Shown here one piece after another: positions 27,597 through 36,689 of a stretch of DNA of 48,624 nt (its first letter is position 1; the number at the start of each line of letters is the position of its first letter). Where the stretch lies: the NCBI GenBank assembly GCA_029245725.1, contig JAQWOT010000061.1, forward strand, positions 1 through 48,624. The letters are read 5' to 3'. The notes beneath the pieces are model-generated. The model saw only the letters and a program-made list of their open reading frames with translations. It had not been told where the DNA came from and did not search any database. Position numbers and translations under genes: made by a program. The stretch comes from SAR324 cluster bacterium (GTDB taxonomy: Bacteria > SAR324 > NAC60-12).

Positions 27597-28691
27597 ATGG
27601 GCGATAGTTTTGGTCACACCTTTCGAATAACAACTTGGGGTGAGTCGCATGGTGGAGGCGTGGGGGTTGTGATTGATGGCTGCCCAGCAGGGTTGCATAT
27701 TGATCTGGAAGACATTCAAGGTGAACTGGATCGGAGAAAACCAGGGCAGAGTAAGATTACTACACAGCGTAAGGAATCCGATACTGCTAAAATCCTATCC
27801 GGCATCTTCGAAGGAAAAACTACTGGAACTGCCATCTCCATCATGGTGGATAACCAAGACGCCCGCCCGGAAGCTTATAAACATCTGAAAGAGATTTATC
27901 GTCCAAGCCATGCTGATTTTACCTACGATCAAAAGTATGGTTTCCGGAATTGGCAAGGTGGTGGTCGAGCCAGTGCACGTGAAACAATAGGTCGGGTTGC
28001 AGCCGGTGCTATCGCCCGGAAGCTTCTGCATCAACTGGGAGGTATCGAGACCTTGGCATGGGTTGAACAAATCCATGACATCCGAACCCTTATGGATCCT
28101 ACGAGTGTGACCTTGGAACAAGTCGAAGCCAGTATGGTCCGCTGCCCAGATCAAGAAATCACTGAGCAAATGATCGCTTGTATCGATAAAGCTCGGATGT
28201 CAGGTGATAGCGTCGGTGGCCTGATCCGAGCCCAAGTCAGAAATACTCCTCCTGGTCTAGGTGAGCCTGTTTTTGACAAACTGACTGCAGATCTAGCGAA
28301 AGCATTGATGTCACTACCTGCGACCCGTGGTGTAGAATTTGGCCTTGGCTTCGACTCTGTCTTGATGCGTGGATCAGAACATAATGATCGTTTTCACACA
28401 GAAGATGGGCGTATTCAAACTGATACGAACCGATCTGGTGGTATTCAGGGAGGCATTAGTAATGGAGAAGTCATCGAACTAAGGGTAGCCTTTAAACCCA
28501 CAGCAACGATCAATTTTGCCCAAGAGACTGTTACTCGTGAAGGCGAGAGTACCGAATTGCGAGCAAAAGGCCGGCATGATCCCTGTGTCTTGCCCAGAGC
28601 TGTCCCTATGGTTGAAGCAATGATCAATCTTGTTCTGCTGGACCATTGGTTGCGTAATCGCAATAAAAAACTCGCAGACTTAGAAGGATAA
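27597..28691 (+). CDS. aroC: chorismate synthase
   Basis: Last shikimate-pathway step, 5-enolpyruvylshikimate-3-phosphate to chorismate, needing reduced FMN. Family signatures are all present: [24 protein letters not shown], the arginine-rich [30 protein letters not shown] with [10 protein letters not shown], and [13 protein letters not shown]. An AAAGGG ribosome site lies seven bases before the ATG. Length 364 is typical of bacterial bifunctional-flavin-independent forms. No other aro gene is adjacent; it is divergent from bolA. Confidence 0.98.
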   Translation: MGDSFGHTFRITTWGESHGGGVGVVIDGCPAGLHIDLEDIQGELDRRKPGQSKITTQRKESDTAKILSGIFEGKTTGTAISIMVDNQDARPEAYKHLKEIYRPSHADFTYDQKYGFRNWQGGGRASARETIGRVAAGAIARKLLHQLGGIETLAWVEQIHDIRTLMDPTSVTLEQVEASMVRCPDQEITEQMIACIDKARMSGDSVGGLIRAQVRNTPPGLGEPVFDKLTADLAKALMSLPATRGVEFGLGFDSVLMRGSEHNDRFHTEDGRIQTDTNRSGGIQGGISNGEVIELRVAFKPTATINFAQETVTREGESTELRAKGRHDPCVLPRAVPMVEAMINLVLLDHWLRNRNKKLADLEG

Positions 28692-28806
28692 AACCTCCAA
28701 AATGCCGGTTCAAAACTCTTGGCTTTTCTTTTGCAGATTTTAACTAAACTGAGTGTGCTAAGACAAACTCACTCGATTTGCAAATAGGATTTGCCAGCAA
28801 GGTCTC

Positions 28807-28995
28807 ATGAATCAGCAAAAAAAGTTTCAGGACACCCACCACTCTTCAGATTCTCTCAGCCAACGGATGATAATCCGTCGTTATCAACCAGCATCACGGC
28901 AGGGCTGGAATCCCTACCAACCGGCGATGTTTGTTGCAATGGGCGTAGTTTGTTTTGCTTGCTCGCTAGCGATACAGATACTCATCCTAAGCTAG
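28807..28995 (+). CDS. small hypothetical membrane protein, C-terminal anchor
   Basis: A 62-codon frame in the 310-base gap between aroC and the DHH gene. The first 40 residues are polar and basic (Q, K, R, S), with RRYQPASRQGWNPYQP just before one hydrophobic segment, MFVAMGVVCFACSLAIQIL, that reaches the C-terminus; this is the layout of a tail-anchored inner-membrane protein. AAGG lies about four bases before the ATG, and its stop is six bases before the next start, which suggests coupling. I recognise no family. It may not be translated. Confidence 0.5.
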   Translation: MNQQKKFQDTHHSSDSLSQRMIIRRYQPASRQGWNPYQPAMFVAMGVVCFACSLAIQILILS

Positions 28996-29001
28996 CAATT
29001 A

Positions 29002-29958
29002 ATGCCTTATGATATCTTCAACGGGGATGCTGACGGGCTCTGCGCCCTGCAGCAGTTGAGGCTTCATCGACCTTTAGAGGACTCTCACTTAGTCACTGGT
29101 CCCAAACGGGAGACCGCTCTTCTTCGCAAGATTCCTTTAGTTGATCCCACGGAAATTACTGTCTTAGATATTTCACTGCGTGCCAATCGTAGTGATGCAG
29201 AACGTCTCCTCCAAGACGGCCATCGACTGACCTACATTGACCATCACAACTCCGGTCCCATTCCTGAGCACAAGAATTTTATTAGCCATATTGATACAGA
29301 TCCTGCTGTCTGCACAAGTGTCATAGTGGATCAAATGCTCGAGGGCAAATACAGAGATTGGGCGATTACAGCAGCCTTCGGAGATAACCTGATAGACACT
29401 GCAAAAACACTAGCACAGAAGACTAATCTAAATTCATCCCAAGTTGGAAAACTTCAGGAGTTGGGAGAACTCCTGAACTACAACGGCTATGGTCGGAAAG
29501 TCGAGGATCTCTGGTTTTCTCCTGAAGAACTGTTTCGGAAAATGCAAGGACACCAGAGTCCACTGGATTTCTACGGGCAGGCTCCAGAATTCTTGACTCT
29601 AAGAGAAGGGTATGCAGAGGACTTACGACACGCTGAAGAAACACAAACCATTTTTGAAAACTCAAATCTACACATCTATCAGTTGCCTGATGCAGCTTGG
29701 AGTCATCGAATCGTGGGTGCATTCAGTAATTTGTTGGCAAGAAATCAACCTGAACAAGCCCAGGTTGTGATGGTGGAAAAACCGGAAAAGACTCAGCTAG
29801 TCAGCGTTCGTTCTCCAAAAAAACACCCTTTTGGAGCTGATGAGATTTGTCTTCTGTTTGAAGGTGGTGGCAGACCAGCCGCTGCTGGAATCAATGACCT
29901 GCCATTGGCAAAATTTGAGGATTTTAAGCAGGCTTTAATCCAGCGATTTTGCGTCTGA
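29002..29958 (+). CDS. DHH-family phosphoesterase-like protein
   Basis: A 318-residue protein with the DHH superfamily metal sites: FNGDADG (Asp9, Asp11), LDIS (Asp55), IDHHNSG (Asp80, His81, His82) and a later DTDPAVCTS stretch, then a C-terminal substrate-binding part ending FEGGGRPAAAGI, which matches the DHHA1 G-G-G-H-x-x-A-A-G motif with Arg-Pro in place of the usual histidine. Relatives include RecJ, nano-RNases and cyclic dinucleotide phosphodiesterases; the substrate here is unknown. Because the window holds a cyclase-containing operon, note that DHH enzymes act on phosphodiesters, but no link is shown. It overlaps the convergent phosphofructokinase gene by 24 bases. Confidence 0.85.
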   Translation: MPYDIFNGDADGLCALQQLRLHRPLEDSHLVTGPKRETALLRKIPLVDPTEITVLDISLRANRSDAERLLQDGHRLTYIDHHNSGPIPEHKNFISHIDTDPAVCTSVIVDQMLEGKYRDWAITAAFGDNLIDTAKTLAQKTNLNSSQVGKLQELGELLNYNGYGRKVEDLWFSPEELFRKMQGHQSPLDFYGQAPEFLTLREGYAEDLRHAEETQTIFENSNLHIYQLPDAAWSHRIVGAFSNLLARNQPEQAQVVMVEKPEKTQLVSVRSPKKHPFGADEICLLFEGGGRPAAAGINDLPLAKFEDFKQALIQRFCV

Positions 29959-31308
29959 TTCTTCAGAGAACTCGTGACACATCCGATTTGGCTGTCCAGT
30001 CGAAAACAGCACCTGTCTCCAGAAATCTCCATTAGGATCAATCCGTTTTTTCTGCTGCACCACAGCTTCCAGCGGAACATGGGTGAAATGACTGTTCCAG
30101 TAACCAATCATAACGTCTGTACGACCAGCCATCCCTGCGTGTACAGCATGATCTGCAAGGTGATAACAGAAAATTGCATCATGTGGATTGGCAGGTAAAG
30201 ATCGAATTAAATAGCTTGGTTCGATCAGTCGAACGCTAACAGGGGCCTTCCCTTCAAAATGCTTCTGAATACTCTCTTTTAGGAATAAGCCAATATCACT
30301 ATAACGAATATTGCCTGAGGGATCTCTCTTTTCTACTCTGTTCGACATCAAGTATTGACCAGCACCCTCTGCAACGACGATCACCGAATGCGGATGCTGT
30401 CCTTTCTTCTGTTTCTCATCAAAACTATTTTTCATGGCCGCCATCATTCCTTCCGGGCCATGCAGGTCAAAGCGAACTTCTGGGATCAGCACAAAATTCA
30501 CATCAGGACAGGCCAAAGAGGTATTTGCTGCAATAAACCCAGAATCACGACCCATCAACTTGATCACAACGACTCCATGGTCAGCCCCATAAGCTTCGAC
30601 ATGTGCTGATTGCACGGCTTCTACTGCCTTAGAAAAAGCAGTTTCAAATCCAAAGGTTTTTGAGCAGTAAGAAATGTCATTGTCGATCGTCTTTGGCACG
30701 CCAATTACAGCAATCTTGAGATCTCTAGCTTTGACTTCCTGGGCAATGGCATGCGCTCCTCTGAGAGTTCCGTCCCCACCAATACAAAACAGGATTTTAA
30801 TTGTGTGCCGATCCAGGCAGTCTACAATCTCTCCGATATCTTGAGGCCCTCTTGAGCTTGAGAGTATACTGCCTCCTTGGTGATGGATGTTCACAACTGA
30901 GTCTGGCATCAATTCCATAATATCATGTCGATATTTTGGAATAAATCCCTGAAAACCATAGCGGAATCCGTAGATTTTACGCACACTATAGTTGTGATAC
31001 ATCTGCATTACCAGAGCTCTGATCACATTATTGATTCCAGGGCATAGCCCTCCACAAGTAACAATGCCCGCCCTGACCTTGGATGCATCAAAAAAAGTCA
31101 TCGCTCTTGGACCAGCAGCTTCAAAGCTTACGGGAGACTCTCCTCCAAATAATTCATGTTGATTAAGATTATTAAAAGTAGCTTGATATAGAACCCTCTG
31201 GGAATCCTCAACAAATCGAAAGTTGTCCTCCTGGGAGCTTGTACTAAGTGGTAAAGGTGATTGGATGCGACAATTACCCAGACTAGGGACAACAAACTGC
31301 TCATTCAT
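29935..31308 (-). CDS. 6-phosphofructokinase, plant-type (ATP-dependent by motif)
   Basis: Phosphorylates fructose 6-phosphate in glycolysis. Visible: an N-terminal extension of about 80 residues, then GIVTCGGLCPGINNVIR, ILSSSRGPQD, CIGGDGTLRGAH, VPKTIDNDI, FGFETAFSKAVEAV, and KLMGRDSGFIA. Glycine in GGDGT is typical of ATP users, whereas lysine in PKTIDND is typical of PPi users; the pairing of both is that of plant and protist group III enzymes. The frame opens at an ATG at 31350, but the ATG at 31308 is preceded by AAGGA six bases away and is preferred (457 residues). It is divergent from glgC-glgA, so sugar phosphate use and storage genes are back to back. Confidence 0.9.
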   Translation of the reverse strand: MNEQFVVPSLGNCRIQSPLPLSTSSQEDNFRFVEDSQRVLYQATFNNLNQHELFGGESPVSFEAAGPRAMTFFDASKVRAGIVTCGGLCPGINNVIRALVMQMYHNYSVRKIYGFRYGFQGFIPKYRHDIMELMPDSVVNIHHQGGSILSSSRGPQDIGEIVDCLDRHTIKILFCIGGDGTLRGAHAIAQEVKARDLKIAVIGVPKTIDNDISYCSKTFGFETAFSKAVEAVQSAHVEAYGADHGVVVIKLMGRDSGFIAANTSLACPDVNFVLIPEVRFDLHGPEGMMAAMKNSFDEKQKKGQHPHSVIVVAEGAGQYLMSNRVEKRDPSGNIRYSDIGLFLKESIQKHFEGKAPVSVRLIEPSYLIRSLPANPHDAIFCYHLADHAVHAGMAGRTDVMIGYWNSHFTHVPLEAVVQQKKRIDPNGDFWRQVLFSTGQPNRMCHEFSEESDAKSLD

Positions 31309-31493
31309 TTCTTTCCTTTTGGTGATCCTGTAAAAGTTTTGGCCATTCATGCCTATCAGTTTATGAACGATTACGCAAAATTATTAGAAATTTCAGATCC
31401 TCCAAGACTACGCTTGTTTGTTTAACTTACTTTTCATAATTATCAGGCTTGCTAAACAGTCCTTAAAAAACTGACTTTTTCTGAGATTACACC

Positions 31494-32723
31494 ATGAGTA
31501 CCAATGTCCTGTCCATGATACTAGCTGGCGGAGAGGGAACTCGATTACATCCTTTGACAGCTGTGCGCGCAAAGCCCTCCGTACCTTTTGGTGGAAACTA
31601 TAGAATCATTGATTTTGTACTGAGCAACTTCATCAATTCTGGACTGATGCAGGTTTTTGTATTAACGCAGTTCAAATCTCACTCGCTGATGGAACACCTG
31701 CGGCAAGGCTGGAGGATTTCGGGTATTCCGAATGTCTTTATTGATCCGATTCCCGCCCAGATGCAAACTGGTATGAAGTGGTATGAAGGAACAGCCGATG
31801 CGATTTACCAGAACCTGAATCTGATTTATGACAGTGATCCTGATCTGGTCTGTGTCTTTGGAGGAGATCACATCTATAAGATGGAAATCAGCCAAATGTT
31901 ACACTTCCACACCAAGCGTCATGCTGAATTAACAGTGGCAGCTATTCCCGTGCCGCTTCACGAAGCAAAACATTTTGGGATCATTGAGGTTGATGATAAA
32001 TGGCGGATGACAGGCTTTGTGGAAAAGCCTATCATCCCTCCAAAGCCGATGCCAAATGATCCTCACCATGTACTTGCCTCGATGGGCAATTACGTGTTTG
32101 AACGAAATGCCTTGGTTAATGAACTCATCTTGGATGCTCAGTTCGCTGACTCCGATCATGATTTTGGAAAAAATATCATCCCAAGAATGTTCCCACGGGG
32201 CCAAGTCTTTGTGTATGACTTTTCTCAAAATAGAGTTCCTGGTGCTGTCGAAGAAGAGGTTGGCTACTGGCGTGACGTAGGAACCTTGGACGCTTATTGG
32301 GAATCAAACATGGATCTGGTCGGTATCAAACCAGAATTCGACCTCTACAACCAGAAGTGGCCAGTTCGAAGCCACACTCCTCCTTTGCCTCCCGCAAAAT
32401 TTGTGCACTTCAGCGATCTGCGTATGGGCCATGCGATCAATGCAATTATTTCTGCTGGATCCATCATCAGTGGCGCCTTAGTGATAAATAGTGTTTTGGG
32501 ATATAACGTCCGAATTCATAGCTACTCCCACATTAGTGAATCTGTCATCATGAATGACGTTGATATTGCCAGAAATTGTCGAATTAAGCGGGCTATCATC
32601 GACAAGCAGGTCAAGATTGGCCCAGATACTGTGCTTGGCTATGATTTAGAAGCTGATCACCAGCGCTACCATGTGACTGACTCTGGGATTGTGGTAATTC
32701 CGAAAGGTTCTACAATCAACTAA
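31494..32723 (+). CDS. glgC: glucose-1-phosphate adenylyltransferase
   Basis: Makes ADP-glucose for glycogen synthesis. N-terminal nucleotidyltransferase with LAGGEGTRLHPLT, RAKPSVPFGGNYRIIDFVLSN, FGGDHIYKM, and FVEKP; then a left-handed beta-helix C-terminal domain with the repeated hexapeptide pattern (about 300-400). It is followed after two bases by glgA, so the two form an operon. The 409-residue length is normal. The enzyme is usually allosterically controlled by glycolytic metabolites; the phosphofructokinase gene alongside fits that setting but no site can be read from sequence alone. Confidence 0.97.
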   Translation: MSTNVLSMILAGGEGTRLHPLTAVRAKPSVPFGGNYRIIDFVLSNFINSGLMQVFVLTQFKSHSLMEHLRQGWRISGIPNVFIDPIPAQMQTGMKWYEGTADAIYQNLNLIYDSDPDLVCVFGGDHIYKMEISQMLHFHTKRHAELTVAAIPVPLHEAKHFGIIEVDDKWRMTGFVEKPIIPPKPMPNDPHHVLASMGNYVFERNALVNELILDAQFADSDHDFGKNIIPRMFPRGQVFVYDFSQNRVPGAVEEEVGYWRDVGTLDAYWESNMDLVGIKPEFDLYNQKWPVRSHTPPLPPAKFVHFSDLRMGHAINAIISAGSIISGALVINSVLGYNVRIHSYSHISESVIMNDVDIARNCRIKRAIIDKQVKIGPDTVLGYDLEADHQRYHVTDSGIVVIPKGSTIN

Positions 32724-32725
32724 GT

Positions 32726-34183
32726 ATGAAAATTCTCTTCTTGTCCTCTGAAGCTACCGGACTCATCAAGACTGGCGGCTTGGCTGATGTTGCTCGAGCT
32801 CTCCCCCTGGCACTTCGTCAGAAAGGCCATGACGTAAGACTTGTTCTTCCCAATTATCTCTCCATAGCAAGAACCAAAAACTACTCAACTGCAGTCTCCT
32901 CACTGGGAGTTCCAATGGGAGACACAGAACTTTTCTGCGCAGTTCAACAGACAGAGCTAGAGCGATTACCTGTTTATCTCATTGAATACAATGATTTTTT
33001 CTTACGTAGTCATCCCTACGAAGATGTAGCTGGCAATCCCCATCCAGATAACGGAGAACGCTTTGGTTTCTTTTGCAAAGCTGCGCTTCAACTCTGTCTA
33101 GCTGAAAGCTTCATTCCAGACATCATTCATGTTAACGACTGGCAAGGAGCGTTAACCTGCCTCTATCTGCACAAGTATCGTACAACCTATCCTGAATTTG
33201 CTAAGACACGCTCTCTGCTGACCATTCACAATGGCGGCTATCAGGGACATTGCTCTGCTTATGCAAGATCATTTCTGGAGATTGGAGATGATTGGTTTCA
33301 TTCAGCAGGATTTGAAGATCATGGACAAATCAATTTTTTGAAAGGCGGGTTGAGGGCTGCAGATCAATTGAATGCAGTGAGTGTTGGTTATGCTGAAGAA
33401 CTAAAAACTCCACTAGGAGGACATGGTCTACATGAGTCTTACGAGGCACGCAAAGATATTTTCAGTGGAATTTTAAATGGCTGTGAATACGAGGTATGGA
33501 ATCCTGCAAACGATCCCTATCTAACTTCCAACTATGATCTAGGGAATTTATCAGGAAAATTTGAATGTAAATCGGCATTGCAAGCTGAGATGGGACTACC
33601 AGTAGCTCCCGAAGTTCCTTTGATTGGTATTGTTAGCAGGTTGACAGGACAAAAGGGATTTGATTTCTCTTTACCAGCGATTGCTAAAGTCCTGAGTGAG
33701 AAAGTTCAGTTTGCAATTCTAGGTAGTGGAGAGCGCTGGATTTTTGAGGAAATCGATAGATTGAGTGAGATGAATCCAGAAAAATTGCAGTTTTATGATG
33801 GTTATAATGAGGCCTTAGCTCATCGCATTGAAGCCGGAAGTGACTTTTTCCTGATGCCGTCGCTCTATGAACCTTGTGGACTCAATCAGATGTATAGTCT
33901 TCGCTATGGCACGCTTCCGATCGTTAGATCCGTGGGTGGCCTCCGAGATACGGTTTGGGAGAAAGACACATTGGGTGAAGATGGAACTGGGTTCGTATTT
34001 ACAGAGCCCAATGCGGATGATACTCTTGCGGCGATAAAGAGAGGGATTGATTGTTTTACCAATGACCCTGCTTCATTCCAAAACAGAATGAACTTGGGAA
34101 TGCGTCAAAGATTTTCCTGGGAAAACACAGCTACCCAATATGAATACATCTATACTAAAGCTCTGAAAAATCCTATCAATTAA
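32726..34183 (+). CDS. glgA: glycogen synthase (ADP-glucose)
   Basis: GT5 glycosyltransferase that lengthens alpha-1,4-glucan from ADP-glucose. The nucleotide-binding KTGGL is at residues 15-19; HVNDWQGAL, LLTIHNGGYQGH, IGIVSRLTGQKGFD and the C-terminal FFLMPSLYEPCGLNQMYSLRYGTLPIVRSVGGL, which carries the catalytic E-x7-E region, are all present. Length 485 is normal. The start is two bases after the glgC stop. The gene ends in a four-base overlap with a small minus-strand gene. glgB and glgP are not in the window. Confidence 0.97.
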   Translation: MKILFLSSEATGLIKTGGLADVARALPLALRQKGHDVRLVLPNYLSIARTKNYSTAVSSLGVPMGDTELFCAVQQTELERLPVYLIEYNDFFLRSHPYEDVAGNPHPDNGERFGFFCKAALQLCLAESFIPDIIHVNDWQGALTCLYLHKYRTTYPEFAKTRSLLTIHNGGYQGHCSAYARSFLEIGDDWFHSAGFEDHGQINFLKGGLRAADQLNAVSVGYAEELKTPLGGHGLHESYEARKDIFSGILNGCEYEVWNPANDPYLTSNYDLGNLSGKFECKSALQAEMGLPVAPEVPLIGIVSRLTGQKGFDFSLPAIAKVLSEKVQFAILGSGERWIFEEIDRLSEMNPEKLQFYDGYNEALAHRIEAGSDFFLMPSLYEPCGLNQMYSLRYGTLPIVRSVGGLRDTVWEKDTLGEDGTGFVFTEPNADDTLAAIKRGIDCFTNDPASFQNRMNLGMRQRFSWENTATQYEYIYTKALKNPIN

Positions 34184-34377
34184 TCCAACTCCCCACGAAA
34201 CAAGTGATCCACCTCATTGTTCCATGACTCCGTTTCATGTGAATTTGGTGGATTTGGACTATCCGGCATCACCAAACCTTCTCGATTTTGAGATTCTAGC
34301 AAACGGCGAATAGCTTTCAGTTCTGAATTGTTTTCCTGTACAGCTTGTAAAAGTGCTTTTAGGAGTTCTACTTCCAT
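34180..34377 (-). CDS. small hypothetical protein with coiled-coil N-terminus
   Basis: A 65-codon frame at the downstream end of the FHA-phosphatase-kinase operon, 35 bases after the fructosamine-kinase-like gene. Residues 1-30 (beginning MEVELLKALLQAVQENNSEL) look like a leucine heptad coiled coil; the rest is polar with P, N and S, and acidic at the end. No ribosome site stands out, and I recognise no family. Codon use looks like its neighbours, which supports it being real. Confidence 0.5.
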   Translation of the reverse strand: MEVELLKALLQAVQENNSELKAIRRLLESQNREGLVMPDSPNPPNSHETESWNNEVDHLFRGELD

Positions 34378-34412
34378 TGAGTGTACTCAGTTACTGTGAC
34401 TTCAAAGAATCA

Positions 34413-35267
34413 TTAACGGGTGATCTCTCTAAGGCAGGATTCGACTGACTGCGTATAACTGTTACCGAAGAGATTGAAGTGATTCAGTAGGTGATAAAGT
34501 TGATAGACTTTTTGTCTTCGGGCAAAGCCTTCGCACTTTGGCCGTATTTCGTGATAGGCTTGATAGAATGAGGTGGGAAATCCTCCGAAAAGATAAGTCA
34601 ACGACAAATCTGCTTCTGCATCACCATAATAGACAGCTGGGTCAATAACAACTGGCTCACCATTGTTGCATACCAAAACATTGCCGCTCCACAGATCTCC
34701 GTGAAGCAAAGAAGCCAACAGTGATGAGCCCTCCAACGGTGCTGGCCAAAGGATCTCCAACTGCTGCCAATGTAGTTTTATTGTGTTTGGGATGCCACGC
34801 AGTAATGCCATTTCCCATTGGGGTAACAGCCTTCTTTGCCAGAAAAACTCTTTCCAACTTCCTGTGCAGTGACTTTTCTGTGGACTCCGGCCAATGAAAT
34901 TATCTTTATGGAATCCAGGAATTTTCTGGGAATAAGCATGTAAATTAGCCAACTGCCAACCCAACTTGGACCAAAAATCTGTAGGGGGATTAATGGCTGT
35001 GGGTATAAATTCTAGAATGAGAAAATCTTCCGTCAGCCTGATGACTTCAGGAACACGGATCTCACCTGATTTTGCTAGCTCATGGAGCCCCCCTGCCTCT
35101 GCTGCAAGCATTCCTGGCAATAAGCCCTTTGACAACTTAACGAATACAGTTTTCTCCGCTGTTCTGACTTGCCATGCATCACTAATACATCCACCCGTTA
35201 CCAGCAATAAGCTCTGAATTGGTCGGCTCAGAACCGCTTGTAGACTTTCACGGAAGCCAACATTCAT
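34413..35267 (-). CDS. fructosamine kinase-family protein (probable ketosamine 3-kinase)
   Basis: Kinase of the fructosamine-3-kinase fold, which phosphorylates sugar-amine adducts on lysines so that they fall off, repairing glycated protein. Visible: VTGGCISDAWQV (glycine-rich loop), VFVKLSKG with the ATP-binding lysine, ANLHAYS, FIGRSPQ, SLLHGDLWSGNVLV (catalytic loop with HGDLW) and VIDPAVYYGDAEADLSL (metal-binding D). The start is taken at 35267, where ATGA overlaps the phosphatase stop, giving 284 residues; the frame extends 11 codons upstream. Bacterial homologues prefer ribulosamines and erythrulosamines and are often next to a low-molecular-weight phosphatase, as here. Confidence 0.9.
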   Translation of the reverse strand: MNVGFRESLQAVLSRPIQSLLLVTGGCISDAWQVRTAEKTVFVKLSKGLLPGMLAAEAGGLHELAKSGEIRVPEVIRLTEDFLILEFIPTAINPPTDFWSKLGWQLANLHAYSQKIPGFHKDNFIGRSPQKSHCTGSWKEFFWQRRLLPQWEMALLRGIPNTIKLHWQQLEILWPAPLEGSSLLASLLHGDLWSGNVLVCNNGEPVVIDPAVYYGDAEADLSLTYLFGGFPTSFYQAYHEIRPKCEGFARRQKVYQLYHLLNHFNLFGNSYTQSVESCLREITR

Positions 35268-35743
35268 TGAGCTTTTAATCTCTCCATCAATCCCACACAA
35301 GCATCTTCCAAAATATCAATCACTAGTTCAAAGCCTGCATCTCCACTATAGTAAGGATCTGGGACTTTATTCGCCTTCATCATTTTGCAGAAATCAGTGA
35401 TCCTTCGGATTTTAGACGCATATTCTCGAGAAGAGTCCAAATCCATTACATCCTGGTAGTTGCGATCATCCATAACCAGAATCCAGTCATAGTAAGGAAA
35501 GTCACTCGCTGGATGAATTTTGCGGGAACGGCTAGGTAAATCATATCCTCGTATCTGAGCATGCTTAAGCATTCTCCAATCAACTGGCTCTCCAACGTGA
35601 TATTCGTGCGTCCCGGCGGAATCACATTCAATCAAATTTTCTAGCCCATTTTTCCTGATCAGGTGGAGCATAATTCCCTCAGCTGTTGGGGAACGACAAA
35701 TATTGCCCATGCACACAAAAAGCAACCGCGACTGCTTCTTCAT
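35264..35743 (-). CDS. low-molecular-weight phosphotyrosine phosphatase family protein
   Basis: A 159-residue enzyme with the P-loop CMGNICRSP, nucleophile Cys11 and Arg17, and general acid Asp129 in DPYY. These make it catalytically complete. The usual role is dephosphorylation of tyrosine in capsule and signalling control, but in several bacteria the phosphatase immediately upstream of a fructosamine-kinase homologue acts on ketosamine phosphates. It is joined by ATGA to the FHA gene before it and to the kinase gene after it, so the three are translationally coupled. Confidence 0.92.
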   Translation of the reverse strand: MKKQSRLLFVCMGNICRSPTAEGIMLHLIRKNGLENLIECDSAGTHEYHVGEPVDWRMLKHAQIRGYDLPSRSRKIHPASDFPYYDWILVMDDRNYQDVMDLDSSREYASKIRRITDFCKMMKANKVPDPYYSGDAGFELVIDILEDACVGLMERLKAQ

Positions 35744-36687
35744 CGTTTCTTTCCACTTTGGAAAATGAACACATAACGTCCCACAGCGATTTCATCTCCA
35801 TCATGAAGTTCTTTTTGCTCAACACGTCTTGAATTAAGATAAGTCCCTTCTGTACTTAGGTTTTGGAGCTTGTAAACTGTCCCCGACCGAAAGATACGTG
35901 CATGTCTGAGGTGAACACTAGAATCCTCAAGTACCATGTCACAAGTCTCAGATCTACCTAGTATCATGATGTTTCGTACTAATGGAAAATCCTGACGGTT
36001 ACCGAGAAAGCGCAAAGAAGCCGTTGAAGATGGTAAGGGGCCTTTCGGAGATAACGATCGTCTTGGATAGAGTAAGGGGTTCCCTTCTTCAGCAGAGGGA
36101 AGCACGAAGGCGGGTAATCGATTTCTGAAAAGCAGAGTTAACTCACCGATATCTAGCACGTCCTCGTTTTGCAGCAAAACTTTGTTCATGCGCCGACGAT
36201 TCACCAGCAAGGCGTTCTTACTATTCCGGTCTTCCAAGTAAAATGAATTCTGTTTTGGAGTCAATGCGACCTTCTCTAAATTCGCAGACAATCTGAGCTT
36301 ATTTTTTGTTTCAATATCGTTCAGATAATCCAAGGTGTAGTTCTTTAGCTCCAAGGGCAGAAATCGATTATTCTCTCCGGGAGTAATGATTTCAAAACCA
36401 AGCTCCACTTCGGTTTTGCGTACAGGTTGGCTGCGCGATCGCCAAAACCAGAAAAGGCAACCAACTAAGGTCAACATTAAACCGATCAGGATTCCAAATT
36501 GTAAGGGATCTATTGGTTCAAGCGGGGGCGCAATTTTGTGGAGATCAACAGAAGATGAGGTGGGTTCGTGCAGAACAAATTGTAAACTTGGGGATTGCGT
36601 GTCCGCATTGGCATGCATTGGCGCCAGCCCCATCACTAGCAACACTCCTATGAGAAGTCGTTGCCAGTTACGAATTGAATCAGGCAT
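35740..36687 (-). CDS. membrane-anchored protein with two FHA-type domains
   Basis: A 315-residue protein. It opens with a likely signal segment (about residues 10-28, ending MHANA) and a second membrane helix (about 62-83); the remainder is cytoplasmic. The first FHA-like region is about 112-188, with SFYLEDRNSKNALLVN and LQNEDVLDIGELTLLF. The second, about 240-311, has ILGRSETCDMVLED, LRHARI and LHDGDEIAVG. In the second, Arg245 is kept but the usual phosphothreonine-contact serine is replaced by His259 in SVHLRHA, and the N of S-x-N-G-T is Glu280. It is joined by ATGA to the phosphatase gene and lies two bases after the preceding gene. Confidence 0.8.
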   Translation of the reverse strand: MPDSIRNWQRLLIGVLLVMGLAPMHANADTQSPSLQFVLHEPTSSSVDLHKIAPPLEPIDPLQFGILIGLMLTLVGCLFWFWRSRSQPVRKTEVELGFEIITPGENNRFLPLELKNYTLDYLNDIETKNKLRLSANLEKVALTPKQNSFYLEDRNSKNALLVNRRRMNKVLLQNEDVLDIGELTLLFRNRLPAFVLPSAEEGNPLLYPRRSLSPKGPLPSSTASLRFLGNRQDFPLVRNIMILGRSETCDMVLEDSSVHLRHARIFRSGTVYKLQNLSTEGTYLNSRRVEQKELHDGDEIAVGRYVFIFQSGKKR

Positions 36688-36689
36688 TG

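Noticed and set aside
31414-31440. Possible glgC promoter TTGTTT / CATAAT
   Set aside because: The -10 is good, but spacing is only 15 bases and the -35 is weak, so I do not list it as a feature.
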